Assembly: GCF_007995085.1 (NCBI RefSeq)
Contig: NZ_VOQS01000003.1
Location: forward strand, 310,001-374,000
Source: Paraburkholderia azotifigens
Lineage (GTDB): Bacteria > Pseudomonadota > Gammaproteobacteria > Burkholderiales > Burkholderiaceae
DNA: 64,000 nt
Direction: 5' to 3'
The position numbers and the translations under genes are program-made. Every line of letters begins with the position of its first letter. Position 1 is the stretch's first letter. The notes below the pieces were generated by a model that saw only the letters and a list, made by a program, of their open reading frames with translations, did no database searches and was not told where the DNA came from. Positions 8,787 through 17,322 of this stretch are shown here, in pieces.

Positions 8787-10031
8787 TTAGTGGGCTACGG
8801 CAGCAGCGCCGTGTTCGTCGATCAGATGACCGGTGTAGAAGCGGTCCAGCGAGAACGCCGCGTTCAACGGATGCGGTTCGTCGTTCGCGATGGTGTGCGC
8901 GAACACCCAGCCCGAGCCCGGCGTCGCCTTGAAGCCGCCCGTGCCCCAGCCGCAGTTGAAGTACAGGCCCTTCACGTCCGTCTTGCTGATGATCGGGCAT
9001 GCGTCGGGCGAGACGTCGACGATGCCGCCCCACTGACGGTTCATCCGCACGCGCGAGAACACCGGGAACATTTCGACGATCGCCTGCAGCGTGCCTTCGA
9101 TGATGTGGAAGCTGCCGCGCTGCCCGAAGCCCGTGTACTGGTCGACGCCTGCGCCGATCACGAGATCGCCCTTGTCGGACTGGCTGATGTACGCGTGCAC
9201 CGCGTTCGACATGATCACCGAGTTGACGACGGGCTTGATCGGCTCCGAGACGAGCGCCTGCAGCGGATGGCTTTCGAGCGGCAGACGGATGCCCGCCATG
9301 TCGGCGAGCGTCGTCGTGTTGCCGGCTGCGACCACAGCGACCTTCTTCGCCTTGATGAAACCCTTCACCGTATCGACGCCCGTCACACGGCCGCCGTCGC
9401 GGCGAATGCCCGTCACCTGGCAGTTCTGGATGATGTCGACGCCCGCCTGGTCCGCGCCGCGCGCGAAGCCCCAGGCAACGGCGTCATGCCGCGCGACGCC
9501 CGCGCGACGCTGAATCGATGCGCCCAGCACGGGATAGCGGCTGTTCAGATTGATGGTCGGCTCGATTTCCTTGATCTGCTCGGGCGTGAGGAACTCGGCG
9601 TCGACGCCGTTCAGGCGGTTCGCGTTCACGCGGCGCTCCGTATCGCGCACATCCTGCAGCGTATGCGCGAGGTTCATCACGCCACGCTGCGAGAACATCA
9701 CGTTGTAGTTCAGGTCTTGCGACAGACCTTCCCACAGCTTCATCGCCTTTTCATAGAGCGCGGCCGACTCGTCCCACAGATAGTTCGAACGCACGATGGT
9801 CGTGTTACGCGCCGTGTTGCCGCCGCCGATCCAGCCTTTCTCCAGAATCGCGACGTTCTTCACGCCATGTTCCTTCGCGAGGTAGTACGCGGTCGCGAGA
9901 CCATGCCCGCCGCCGCCGACGATCACCACGTCGTATTCCTTCTTCGGTTCCGGGCTTCTCCACTGCCGCTCCCAGTTCTCGTGATACGACAACCCATTGC
10001 GGAACAGACTGAATATCGAATAGCGGCTCAT
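8787..10031 (-). CDS. soxB: sarcosine oxidase beta subunit
   Basis: 414 aa, full length. It begins [20 protein letters not shown], then shows the FAD Rossmann motif [18 protein letters not shown] near residue 36 and [20 protein letters not shown]. The [20 protein letters not shown] block carries the His that in characterised heterotetrameric enzymes bears the covalent FMN. The conserved C-terminal [20 protein letters not shown] is present. This subunit holds the sarcosine-oxidising FAD site. It is separated from soxD by 26 bases and from sdaA by 37 bases, all on the same strand. Confidence 0.97.
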   Translation of the reverse strand: MSRYSIFSLFRNGLSYHENWERQWRSPEPKKEYDVVIVGGGGHGLATAYYLAKEHGVKNVAILEKGWIGGGNTARNTTIVRSNYLWDESAALYEKAMKLWEGLSQDLNYNVMFSQRGVMNLAHTLQDVRDTERRVNANRLNGVDAEFLTPEQIKEIEPTINLNSRYPVLGASIQRRAGVARHDAVAWGFARGADQAGVDIIQNCQVTGIRRDGGRVTGVDTVKGFIKAKKVAVVAAGNTTTLADMAGIRLPLESHPLQALVSEPIKPVVNSVIMSNAVHAYISQSDKGDLVIGAGVDQYTGFGQRGSFHIIEGTLQAIVEMFPVFSRVRMNRQWGGIVDVSPDACPIISKTDVKGLYFNCGWGTGGFKATPGSGWVFAHTIANDEPHPLNAAFSLDRFYTGHLIDEHGAAAVAH

Positions 10032-10068
10032 CGTGCAGACCCCTTCGTCGTTGCCTTGCTGGTTTCCA

Positions 10069-11457
10069 TTAGCATTCGATGACGTTCACGGCGAGACCAC
10101 CGCGTGACGTCTCCTTGTATTTCGTTTTCATGTCGGCGCCCGTTTCGCGCATCGTCTTGATGACATTGTCGAGCGTCACGTAGTGCTGGCCGTCGCCCTT
10201 CAGCGCCATGCGCGATGCGTTCAGCGCCTTGATCGCGCCCATCGCGTTGCGCTCGATGCACGGAATCTGCACGAGGCCGCCGACGGGATCGCAGGTCATG
10301 CCGAGGTTGTGCTCCATGCCGATTTCGGCGGCGTTCTCGACCTGTGACGGCGTGCCGCCCATCACGGCTGCGAGTGCCGCCGCCGCCATCGAGCACGCGA
10401 CGCCCACTTCGCCCTGGCAGCCCACTTCGGCGCCCGAGATCGACGCCGTTTCCTTGTAGATGATGCCGATGGCCGCTGCCGTCAGCAGGAAGTCGACGAT
10501 GCCGCTTTCGTTCGAACCCGGCACGAACTTCACGTAGTAGTGCAGCACGGCGGGAATCACGCCCGCCGCGCCATTGGTCGGCGCGGTGACGACGCGGCCG
10601 CCCGCGGCGTTCTCTTCGTTGACGGCCATTGCGTAGAGGTTGACCCAGTCGAGCATCGACAGCGGATCGCGCAGCGATTCTTCCGTACGCGAGCGCAGTT
10701 GCACGGTGAGATCGGCGGCACGGCGCTTGACCTTCATCGGGCCGGGCAGCTCGCCGTGCATCTTGCAGCCGCGTTCGACGCAGGCGGCCATCGTGCGCCA
10801 GATGGCCAGCAGGCCTTCGCGCACTTCTTCGGGCGAGCGCGACGCGCACTCGTTCGCGAACGTCACCTGTGCGACGGAGAGACCGCTGTCGCGGCACACG
10901 CGCATCAGGTCGTCGCCGGTGCGGAACGGATACGGCACCTCGCCGCCCGCGCGCACGCCGTTCACGCGGTCGCCTTCGCGGTTCACGACGAAGCCGCCGC
11001 CGACCGAGTAATACTCTTTCTCGACGAGCAGCTGGCCGTTCTCGTCGAATGCCTGGAAGCGCATGCCGTTCGGATGCACTACGCTGCCCGTGCCGCTCAT
11101 CAGGCGGCGGAAGAATGCGATGTGCTCTTTCTCTTCGAAGGCGATGTCGTGCTTGCCGAGCAGCGACAGCTGCTTGCTCTTGCGAATGTGCGCGAGGCGC
11201 GGCTCGATCAGATCGGGATCGATGGTGTCGGGCAGATGGCCTTCGAGGCCCAGCAGCACGGCCTTGTCGGTGCCGTGGCCCTTGCCCGTCGCGCCGAGCG
11301 AGCCGTACAGCTCGACTTTCACGCGGCGCACGAAGGCAAGCAGATTCGCGTCCTCGATATGCGAAGCGAAGCGGCACGCGGCGATCATCGGACCGACGGT
11401 ATGCGAACTCGATGGTCCGATGCCGATCTTGAACAGGTCGAAAACGCTGACGTTCAT
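10069..11457 (-). CDS. sdaA: L-serine ammonia-lyase (iron-sulfur, single chain)
   Basis: 462 aa. It deaminates L-serine to pyruvate and ammonia using a [4Fe-4S] cluster. The start [20 protein letters not shown] at 11457 is the classical one; the frame continues 120 codons upstream but without family resemblance. Cluster and active-site signatures are [46 protein letters not shown] and [13 protein letters not shown], which supply the expected three Cys. As first gene of the sox operon it completes the route sarcosine to glycine to serine (needs GlyA, not in this window) to pyruvate. Confidence 0.96.
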   Translation of the reverse strand: MNVSVFDLFKIGIGPSSSHTVGPMIAACRFASHIEDANLLAFVRRVKVELYGSLGATGKGHGTDKAVLLGLEGHLPDTIDPDLIEPRLAHIRKSKQLSLLGKHDIAFEEKEHIAFFRRLMSGTGSVVHPNGMRFQAFDENGQLLVEKEYYSVGGGFVVNREGDRVNGVRAGGEVPYPFRTGDDLMRVCRDSGLSVAQVTFANECASRSPEEVREGLLAIWRTMAACVERGCKMHGELPGPMKVKRRAADLTVQLRSRTEESLRDPLSMLDWVNLYAMAVNEENAAGGRVVTAPTNGAAGVIPAVLHYYVKFVPGSNESGIVDFLLTAAAIGIIYKETASISGAEVGCQGEVGVACSMAAAALAAVMGGTPSQVENAAEIGMEHNLGMTCDPVGGLVQIPCIERNAMGAIKALNASRMALKGDGQHYVTLDNVIKTMRETGADMKTKYKETSRGGLAVNVIEC

Positions 11458-11834
11458 GGAAACCTTGCTCAGTTGGGTGGGCGGAATGTCGTCGAATCGG
11501 CGAGGCTTCCGCAGTGACGCCAGTACACCAAAGCGTAAAATCGGCAGATAGAACAAAAACGGCATCGACGTGGGATGGCCACGCCAGAGCGTGCTTCGGG
11601 TGCTTACCGGCTGCGTTTTCCGGCAACTCGCTGACGGAAAAACGCAAGTCCGGGCGGCTCGCGGTTCGCGCAATCGCAGGCCGCACAGGGGCGCAGGCGC
11701 TTCGTATCTGCGAAAATCGGTGTCGGAAAAGGACAAGAGGCGCGCAGCCGGATCGGCGACGCTAGGGTTATCCCGCGTGCGCGCGCTTTTGCTTTTTATT
11801 CGCTGCTTATCGTCGTCAGCCATTGCAGGCCTTC
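11458..11834. promoter_or_regulatory. divergent regulatory region of the sdaA-sox operon and its AraC/GlxA regulator
   Basis: 377 bases with no convincing gene. Both the seven-gene minus-strand operon and the plus-strand GlxA-type regulator start from here, so promoters and the activator site must lie inside. I could not pick out a clear direct or inverted repeat of the sort described for GbdR/SouR binding. No sigma-70 hexamer pair is obvious. Confidence 0.45.
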
Positions 11835-12920
11835 ATGACCCTCGTTGATTCGCTACCGCTGACTTCCATCGACGCGCTGCCCAAAGAGCGCATCCGCTTC
11901 GGCATCATCCTGCTGCCGAACTTCACGCTGACGGCGTTCTCGGGCTTCGTCGACATGCTGCGTCTGTCCGCCGACGAAGGCGACTACAGCAAGCCCGTGC
12001 GCTGCTCGTGGAGCGTGATCGGCGACACGCTCGCGCCCGTGCGCGCGAGTTGCGGGATCCAGATCACGCCGTGGGAAACCTTCGCCGATGCCGAGCCGTT
12101 CGACTATGTGGTCGTCGTCGGCGGGCTGCTGCATTCGGGGCCGCAGGCAAGCGACGAGACACTGCAGTTCATCCGCGACGCCGCGCGCAAGAATGCGACG
12201 CTGGTCGGGATCTGTACGGGCGTGTTCGCATTGATGCGCGCGGGCGTTCTGGACGCGCACCGGATTTGCGTCAGCTGGTTTCATTACTGGGACTTCGTCG
12301 AGCGCTTTCCGTCCGTCAATTCGGATTCGCTGATCGCGGACCGGCTTTTCGTGATCGACCGGCGGCGTATTACGTGTTCGGGCGGACGCGCTTCGATCGA
12401 TGTGGCGGCGGCGATCTTGTTGCGGCACTTCGAGACGGCGACGGTGCAGAAGGCGCTGCGGATTCTGCTCGTCGGCGAAATGCAGAAAGGCAATGCGCCG
12501 CAGCCGCACCCGCCGGGACTGGAGCCGGCGACGCATCCGAAGGTCAAGCGCGCGATCCTGCTGATGGAGCAGCATGTCGGGCGCACGCTGCCTTTGGAGG
12601 AACTCGCCTGCAAGCTGGATTTGTCGCCGCGTCAGCTGGAGCGGCTGTTCAAGGCCGAGACGGGCAAGAGTCCGCAGGCGTTTGCAAAGCAGGTTCGGCT
12701 GAGGACGGCGGCGTGGCTGCTGACGAGTTCGGATCGGACGGTGGCGGATATTGCTTCGAGTTGCGGGTTTTCCGATGCGTCACATCTTGGGCGGGAGTTT
12801 CGGAAGGAGTTTGGGATGCCGCCCGTGATGTTCAGAGAGCAGCGCGGTGGGACGCCGGTTGAGGGGGATGCGGCGGCGGCTTATGAGGAGACGTTTCCGG
12901 GGCGGGTGGATGTGTTTTGA
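11835..12920 (+). CDS. GlxA-type AraC regulator, probable activator of sarcosine catabolism
   Basis: 361 aa. Residues about 18-190 form a DJ-1/PfpI-like amidotransferase-fold sensor domain (FGIILLPNFTLTAFSGFVDM, then GICTGVFALMRAG); residues about 235-335 are an AraC helix-turn-helix pair (LPLEELACKLDLSPRQLERL, then VADIASSCGFSDASHLGREF). This is the architecture of GbdR, SouR and CdhR, which control glycine betaine, sarcosine and carnitine catabolism in Pseudomonas. Its divergent position next to sdaA-soxBDAG supports a SouR/GbdR-like role (inference). The ATG at 11835 is preferred to the TTG at 11823. Which orthologue it is cannot be decided by eye. Confidence 0.9.
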   Translation: MTLVDSLPLTSIDALPKERIRFGIILLPNFTLTAFSGFVDMLRLSADEGDYSKPVRCSWSVIGDTLAPVRASCGIQITPWETFADAEPFDYVVVVGGLLHSGPQASDETLQFIRDAARKNATLVGICTGVFALMRAGVLDAHRICVSWFHYWDFVERFPSVNSDSLIADRLFVIDRRRITCSGGRASIDVAAAILLRHFETATVQKALRILLVGEMQKGNAPQPHPPGLEPATHPKVKRAILLMEQHVGRTLPLEELACKLDLSPRQLERLFKAETGKSPQAFAKQVRLRTAAWLLTSSDRTVADIASSCGFSDASHLGREFRKEFGMPPVMFREQRGGTPVEGDAAAAYEETFPGRVDVF

Positions 12921-12928
12921 GGCTTACC

Positions 12929-12964
12929 AGGACAACTTTAAGATCGACTGTAAAGAATTGTCCT
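12929..12964. repeat. imperfect inverted repeat, possible terminator or cassette boundary
   Basis: Arms AGGACAA (12929-12935) and TTGTCCT (12958-12964) pair, with inner CTTTA/TAAAG extending the stem across a bulge. It begins 9 bases after the stop of the GlxA-type regulator, where base composition drops into the AT-richer accessory cassette. No T-run follows on either strand, so an intrinsic terminator is uncertain. Confidence 0.4.
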
Positions 12965-13041
12965 AGCCCGCCCATTTCGTTGGACAGGCAAAGTTCTGCC
13001 GGGTATTTATAGCGTTTTCAAGAAAATGCCTGGATGCGACA

Positions 13042-13524
13042 GTGCCGATTTCATGCATATTCACCCTGAATAGCAAGCCGATGTCTGTGTTGCAGTGTGA
13101 AGGCATCGGAAATTTTGATGCGTTTTCGGGTCACGATAACGGAAGAAATAACCCCGCCGCTGTCGCCATTCCTGATATCGGTCCGCTGCCGCCGGGGCGC
13201 TACTACATCGTAAATCGAGGTTCTGGCGGGCTATTCACCCACGTCCGAGACCTGTTTGTCGATCTTGTAAACGGGACCGACCACAACAAATGGTTTGCGC
13301 TCTTTCGTGACGACGGCGATATAGACGACTGGACATTCATTCACGCAGTGGGACGCGGTCACTTTCGTCTTCATGCTAGCGGACTAAGAAATCGAAGCGA
13401 CGGATGCATTACGCTGCCGGATCGAATTGCCTTTGATCGTTTGCAACACATGCTTAGATCGGCCAGCGTGATGAGCGTACCCGGTGGCAAAGGTCTCGCC
13501 TATGGAACCGTGGACGTCACATAA
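13042..13524 (+). CDS. DUF2778/Tlde1-like type VI effector (L,D-transpeptidase fold)
   Basis: 160 aa without signal peptide. The DUF2778 pattern is clear: CIFTLNSKPMSVLQCEG, FDAFSGHDNGRNNPAA, IGPLPPGRYYIV, FRLHASGLRNRSDGCITLP. His111 and Cys122 in the last block are the candidate catalytic pair of the L,D-transpeptidase-like active site. Family members characterised as Tlde1 are type VI secreted enzymes that attack peptidoglycan in the periplasm of competitor cells. The GTG at 13042 is chosen because CxFTLN normally lies at the N-terminus; ATG 13081 would lose it. It is followed by small membrane proteins and an Hcp, which fits an effector-immunity-carrier set. The cassette looks lower in GC than its neighbours, suggesting transfer. 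Confidence 0.85.
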   Translation: MPISCIFTLNSKPMSVLQCEGIGNFDAFSGHDNGRNNPAAVAIPDIGPLPPGRYYIVNRGSGGLFTHVRDLFVDLVNGTDHNKWFALFRDDGDIDDWTFIHAVGRGHFRLHASGLRNRSDGCITLPDRIAFDRLQHMLRSASVMSVPGGKGLAYGTVDVT

Positions 13525-13781
13525 AAGAGAGTTGCTATACCCACCCATCTGTTACCAGCCGACGACCCGATATGCCGACTGTCCGCAAGTGGCTTCTCAA
13601 CGTGACGATAGTGCTTTGCCTGACAGTGCTTCTCGCGCCCCTGGTGGGCCGCATCGTATTTTCAAATCCATTGAGCGATGTCGTGTTCGCTTTGGCAGCC
13701 TTATTGCATATCTATGGTGACGAAGACGTGGACTCGCTTTCCATCGGACTTTCTTTTGTCATTTCATTTGCGCTCGCACTA

Positions 13782-14638
13782 GAGCGTGTTAGGCACTTTT
13801 GGTGAGGTTTCCGAAATGGACGAGCATCAGAACGGCAAAGATGACGAAGTGAAGCCCGGCAAGTGTTTCTGGCAAGCGCTCGTAATCGCGCGCGAGTCGA
13901 CGAAAGCGATTCAACCAGCCGAAGCTGCGCTCTACAACCCAGCGGCGCGGCAACAGGACAAAGCCCTTTTTCGCTTCCGCCAGTTTGATCACTTGAAGCT
14001 CAATTCCCTCGTCAAGCGCGGCCTGCGCAGGTTCCTCGCCGGTATATCCCTGATCGGCAAACGCGACTTTCACTGTCTGGCCGGTGGCCTGCTGGACCTG
14101 ACGCGCAAGCTCGCCGACCTGTGCACGCTCCTGTTCATTGGCTGGTGTTACATGCACAGCAAGCAACTGCCCCAGAGTATCGACGGCCATATGGACCTTG
14201 CTGCCTTGTTTGCGCTTGTATCCGTCATAACCGGCTCGCGGCCCGCTCTCGCACGTCGACTGCAGCGTGCGCCCATCGAGAATCACCGCGCTGGGCTGCC
14301 CCTGGCGCCCCTGTGCGACTCGTATGATCGAACGCAAATCGCTGACCATGGCCTCGAAACAACCCGCCTGAATCCAGCGTTGCGTTTGCTGATAGACCAT
14401 CTCCCACGGCGGGAAGTCATTGGGCAACAGGCGCCAGGGTGCACCCGCGCGCACGATCCAGCGAAGCGCGTTGAACATTTCGCGCAGTTCGTATCGACGC
14501 TGCGGTGCGTCTTTGTTCATCAAGGTCAAATACGGCGCGGCGAAGTGCCATTCTTCATCCGATACATCCGTTGGGTAGGGGCGGCGTTTGCTCATTCCGC
14601 CAGGTTACCAGGTTTGGCAGCAAGTGCCTAACACGCTC
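13782..14638. mobile_element. IS5-family insertion sequence, 857 bp
   Basis: Terminal inverted repeats GAGCGTGTTAGGCACTT at 13782-13798 and its complement ending at 14638 enclose one transposase gene read on the minus strand. Dinucleotide TA flanks both ends (13780-13781 and 14639-14640), as expected for the short target duplication of the IS427-type subgroup of IS5. The element looks complete, with intact ends and an intact transposase, so the insertion may be recent. Confidence 0.9.
13789..14595 (-). CDS. IS5-family transposase
   Basis: 268 aa, begins [20 protein letters not shown], the usual start of IS5/IS427-group transposases with the N-terminal DUF4096-like domain ([20 protein letters not shown]). 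The DDE triad is visible: Asp in [12 protein letters not shown], Asp in [11 protein letters not shown] and Glu in [20 protein letters not shown]. No frameshift. It fills the element almost end to end and runs opposite to the interrupted gene. Confidence 0.95.
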   Translation of the reverse strand: MSKRRPYPTDVSDEEWHFAAPYLTLMNKDAPQRRYELREMFNALRWIVRAGAPWRLLPNDFPPWEMVYQQTQRWIQAGCFEAMVSDLRSIIRVAQGRQGQPSAVILDGRTLQSTCESGPRAGYDGYKRKQGSKVHMAVDTLGQLLAVHVTPANEQERAQVGELARQVQQATGQTVKVAFADQGYTGEEPAQAALDEGIELQVIKLAEAKKGFVLLPRRWVVERSFGWLNRFRRLARDYERLPETLAGLHFVIFAVLMLVHFGNLTKSA

Positions 14639-14737
14639 TAATAACCATTCGCGCGATCACTTTGGCCATCAAGAAACACAAATCGCAAGGCTAGGCACAG
14701 TACATTCGGAGCGCTTTATTTCCCCAACTGACGCTGA

Positions 14738-15013
14738 GTGAAGAAAACCAGGAGAATTTCTGCTAATGCGGCGGCTGTGGCAACGGTGTTCTTTATATTT
14801 TCCTTTCCTGTTAGCCGCATCGTCTTCACAGACGAATTCAATTCATTTTTAAACACCGCATTGCTCAGGCTGGGAATGACTCACGAAGGAGAACCCGGAG
14901 ATTCGCTAGTCGACGCATTTCTAATATTGTCCCTTCTGTCATCATTGGCGACCGTCTGGTTAGGCAATGCCCTTATCGAACTCTTACGCAGAAAACGCTC
15001 AAATGTCGAATGA
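14738..15013 (+). CDS. small membrane protein, probable second immunity protein
   Basis: 91 aa from a GTG start. There are two hydrophobic segments: AVATVFFIFSFPVSRIVF near the N-terminus and SLVDAFLILSLLSSLATVWL, then ALIELLRRKRS at the C-terminus. Length, topology and the PVSRIVF motif parallel the broken gene at 13572 (PLVGRIVF), so the two look like divergent tandem copies. Its 3' end overlaps the start of the Hcp gene by 11 bases in another frame, indicating coupled expression. A role in protecting against the Tlde1-like effector is inferred from position and topology only. Confidence 0.65.
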   Translation: MKKTRRISANAAAVATVFFIFSFPVSRIVFTDEFNSFLNTALLRLGMTHEGEPGDSLVDAFLILSLLSSLATVWLGNALIELLRRKRSNVE

Positions 15014-15470
15014 CACCTTCATAAAGATCGATGGAATTTCAGGCGAATCGGAAGATACCGCCCATCCTGACGAAATACAGGTGACCAACTGGGGATGGAA
15101 GATGTTCCAGCAGTCGTCCATGATGTCTGGTTCAGGCGGCGGTGCCGCCAAGGCTACAGTCGAAGACCTCATATTTTTTCATGAGGTTGACCGGGCAAGT
15201 CCAAACCTGATGTCGTATTGCCTGACCGGAAAACATATTCCCAAGGTCGTGCTGACCATGCGTAAGGCAGGTGGCATTCCGCTTGATTTTCTTCGAATCA
15301 CCATGAATGACGTTGTCATTACAGGTGTAGAAATGTCCTCGAGCTACGAACAAGTTCGCTTGTCGTTCGCAAGCGTCAGGCAGGAGTATCTGTTGCAGAA
15401 TGCCCAAGGCGGAAGCAGAGGTGTAATCACAGGGACATTCGATCTCAAGCAAAATGCTCTCGGCCGATAG
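15003..15470 (+). CDS. hcp: Hcp family type VI secretion tube protein (orphan)
   Basis: 155 aa. The Hcp fold signatures are present: FIKIDGISGESEDTAHPDEI at the N-terminus, NWGWKMFQQSSMMSGSGGGA, KATVEDLIFFHEVDRASPNL, then IPKVVLTMRKAGGIPLDFLR and a C-terminal VITGTFDLKQN. Hcp hexamers form the inner tube of the type VI apparatus and act as chaperones for small effectors. No other type VI structural gene is present here, so this is an orphan copy dedicated to the adjacent cargo. The ATG at 15003 lies inside the end of the preceding gene; no good ribosome binding site is seen, in line with coupling. Confidence 0.92.
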   Translation: MSNDTFIKIDGISGESEDTAHPDEIQVTNWGWKMFQQSSMMSGSGGGAAKATVEDLIFFHEVDRASPNLMSYCLTGKHIPKVVLTMRKAGGIPLDFLRITMNDVVITGVEMSSSYEQVRLSFASVRQEYLLQNAQGGSRGVITGTFDLKQNALGR

Positions 15471-15609
15471 TGTCCCTGTAACGCGCGGCGAGTCTCTCGC
15501 AGCGCAGAGTGCGCGCGACTGCCGTTCTTCGTCGTTGCGAATGACAGCCGCGTTTCCTTACCGTCGAAACTAGCCTGGCTCCCGTTTCAAGGCTCGTACA
15601 GCTTCCCTC

Positions 15610-17094
15610 TTACGACTCCTCCGACCAAACCATATTCTCCCTGGCCATCATCGCCGTCGAAGCCCCCGGCCCAAACGTCCCCGCCGTATATCCACGCGGC
15701 TTATCCCCATTCCTCTTCCACGCTTCGATAATCGGATCGACCCACGTCCACGCCGCTTCCAGTTCATCGCGACGCATGAAGTGTGTCAGCCTGCCGCGCA
15801 CGACGTCGATCAACAGCCGCTCATACGCTTCCGCGCGACGGCTCGTGAACGCCTGCTCCAGATCGAGATTCAGATTCACAGGCAGCGTACGCATTCCACT
15901 GCCCGGCTCTTTAGCCAGCATCTGCAACTGGATCGATTCATTCGGCTGCAACTGGATCACCAGCCGGTTGCCGCAATTACGAGGACCGCAAGGACTATTC
16001 GGCATGATCGAAAACGGCAGATCCGCGAATTCGATCACGATCTCCGACAACTTCTTCGCCATCCGCTTGCCCGTGCGCAGATAGAACGGCACGTTGGCCC
16101 AGCGCCAGTTGTTGATATGCGCGCGCAGTGCGACGAAGGTTTCCGCGCGGCTATCGGGCGGCACGTTCGCCTCTTCCAGATAACCCTTCACCGGCTCGCC
16201 GTCGACTGCGCCCGCCGTGTACTGCCCGCGCACCGTATCGCGCGAAATGTCTTCCGCCGTCATCGGACGCAGCGAACGCAGCACCTTCAGCTTTTCGTCG
16301 CGCACGGCGTCGGCATCGAGCGACACGGGCGGCTCCATCGCGACGATGCACAGCAGCTGCAGCAAGTGGTTCTGCACCATGTCGCGCATCGCGCCCGTGT
16401 GATCGTAGAAGCCCGCGCGCGTGCCCACGCCGACCGACTCCGCCACCGTGATCTGAACGCTGCGGATATACGGCGCCTGCCATAGCGGCCCGAAAATCGC
16501 ATTGCCGAAGCGCAGCACCATCAGGTTCTGCACCGTCTCCTTGCCGAGATAGTGGTCGATACGATAGATCTGATGCTCGGCGAAATGCTTGCCGACAGAA
16601 TCGTTGATCGCCTTCGCGGATTCCAGATTGTGACCCAGCGGCTTCTCGAGCACGACGCGCGAATGCTCGTCGAGCAAACCGTGCGACGAGAGGTTGTCGG
16701 AGATCGTCGTGAACAGTTCCGGCGAGGTCGACAGATAGAACACGCGCAGCGCATTCTGACGCGATGCTTCGGCAAGTCGCGCATAGTCGCCGGCCTGATC
16801 GACGTCGACGCGCACGTATTCGAACAGCGAGAGAAAGCGGTCCCATGCGGACGAGTCGAACGCATTCGACTCGATGAACGGACGGCTCTGCTCTTCCATC
16901 CATTTCAGATAATCGTCACGCTGCCATTCGCGGCGGCCGATGGCGAGAATGCGCGTTTCGGCGGGCAGGTTGCCGTGCGTATGCGCCATATACAGCGCGG
17001 GCAGCAGCTTGCGGGCTGACAGGTCGCCGGCGCCGCCGAAGATGATCATGTCGAGCGGGCGTTCCGGCGAAGCAGGAGCAGTGGAAGTCGTCAT
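15610..17094 (-). CDS. zwf: glucose-6-phosphate 1-dehydrogenase
   Basis: 494 aa. It oxidises glucose-6-phosphate to 6-phosphogluconolactone with NAD(P), feeding the Entner-Doudoroff and pentose phosphate routes. The coenzyme motif GGAGDLSARKL is at residues 20-30; the substrate/catalytic motif RIDHYLGKE lies around residues 178-186. Later family blocks include AEAYERLLIDVVRGRLTHFM and AWTWVDPIIEAW. The ATG at 17094 (MTTSTAPASPERPLDMIIFG) is preferred to the upstream in-frame start, which adds an unrelated 12 residues. It stands alone: neither pgl nor edd flanks it here. Confidence 0.96.
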   Translation of the reverse strand: MTTSTAPASPERPLDMIIFGGAGDLSARKLLPALYMAHTHGNLPAETRILAIGRREWQRDDYLKWMEEQSRPFIESNAFDSSAWDRFLSLFEYVRVDVDQAGDYARLAEASRQNALRVFYLSTSPELFTTISDNLSSHGLLDEHSRVVLEKPLGHNLESAKAINDSVGKHFAEHQIYRIDHYLGKETVQNLMVLRFGNAIFGPLWQAPYIRSVQITVAESVGVGTRAGFYDHTGAMRDMVQNHLLQLLCIVAMEPPVSLDADAVRDEKLKVLRSLRPMTAEDISRDTVRGQYTAGAVDGEPVKGYLEEANVPPDSRAETFVALRAHINNWRWANVPFYLRTGKRMAKKLSEIVIEFADLPFSIMPNSPCGPRNCGNRLVIQLQPNESIQLQMLAKEPGSGMRTLPVNLNLDLEQAFTSRRAEAYERLLIDVVRGRLTHFMRRDELEAAWTWVDPIIEAWKRNGDKPRGYTAGTFGPGASTAMMARENMVWSEES

Positions 17095-17322
17095 AGCGCG
17101 GTCGCAAAAATGAACTGCTGGGAGAAACACAAGCCGGCTCAGACCACGCTTTCAGGCAGCGCTTACATCGTCCGGTTTGCGCGAGACGACTATGTTGCAA
17201 CGTTTTCCGTTTGTTTGCACGCTTGCTGACGTGACACGGCACGGACGTTCGTTTCGGTTCTTCCCCGCTCTGCTCGCAACCAGACACCGACGCGCGACGG
17301 CGATATGCCGATGCTCGCCACC

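Larger units (their letters stand above)
13572..14694 (+). pseudogene. small membrane protein gene (probable immunity) interrupted by IS5-family element
   Basis: The reading frame starts at ATG 13572 (MPTVRKWLLNVTIVLCLTVL), with a transmembrane segment in its first 25 residues and a second hydrophobic stretch (LSIGLSFVISFALAL). The IS begins after codon 70. Removing 13782-14640 (the IS plus one TA copy) restores the frame: codon CTA joins ATAACCATT and reads ITIRAITLAIKKHKSQG to a TAG at 14692-14694, giving an 87-aa protein. In its present state it ends on a short IS-derived tail at 13805. Position directly behind the effector gene and membrane topology suggest an immunity protein (inference). 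The second small gene at 14738 resembles it (SRIVF/GRIVF motif, similar length). Confidence 0.75.
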
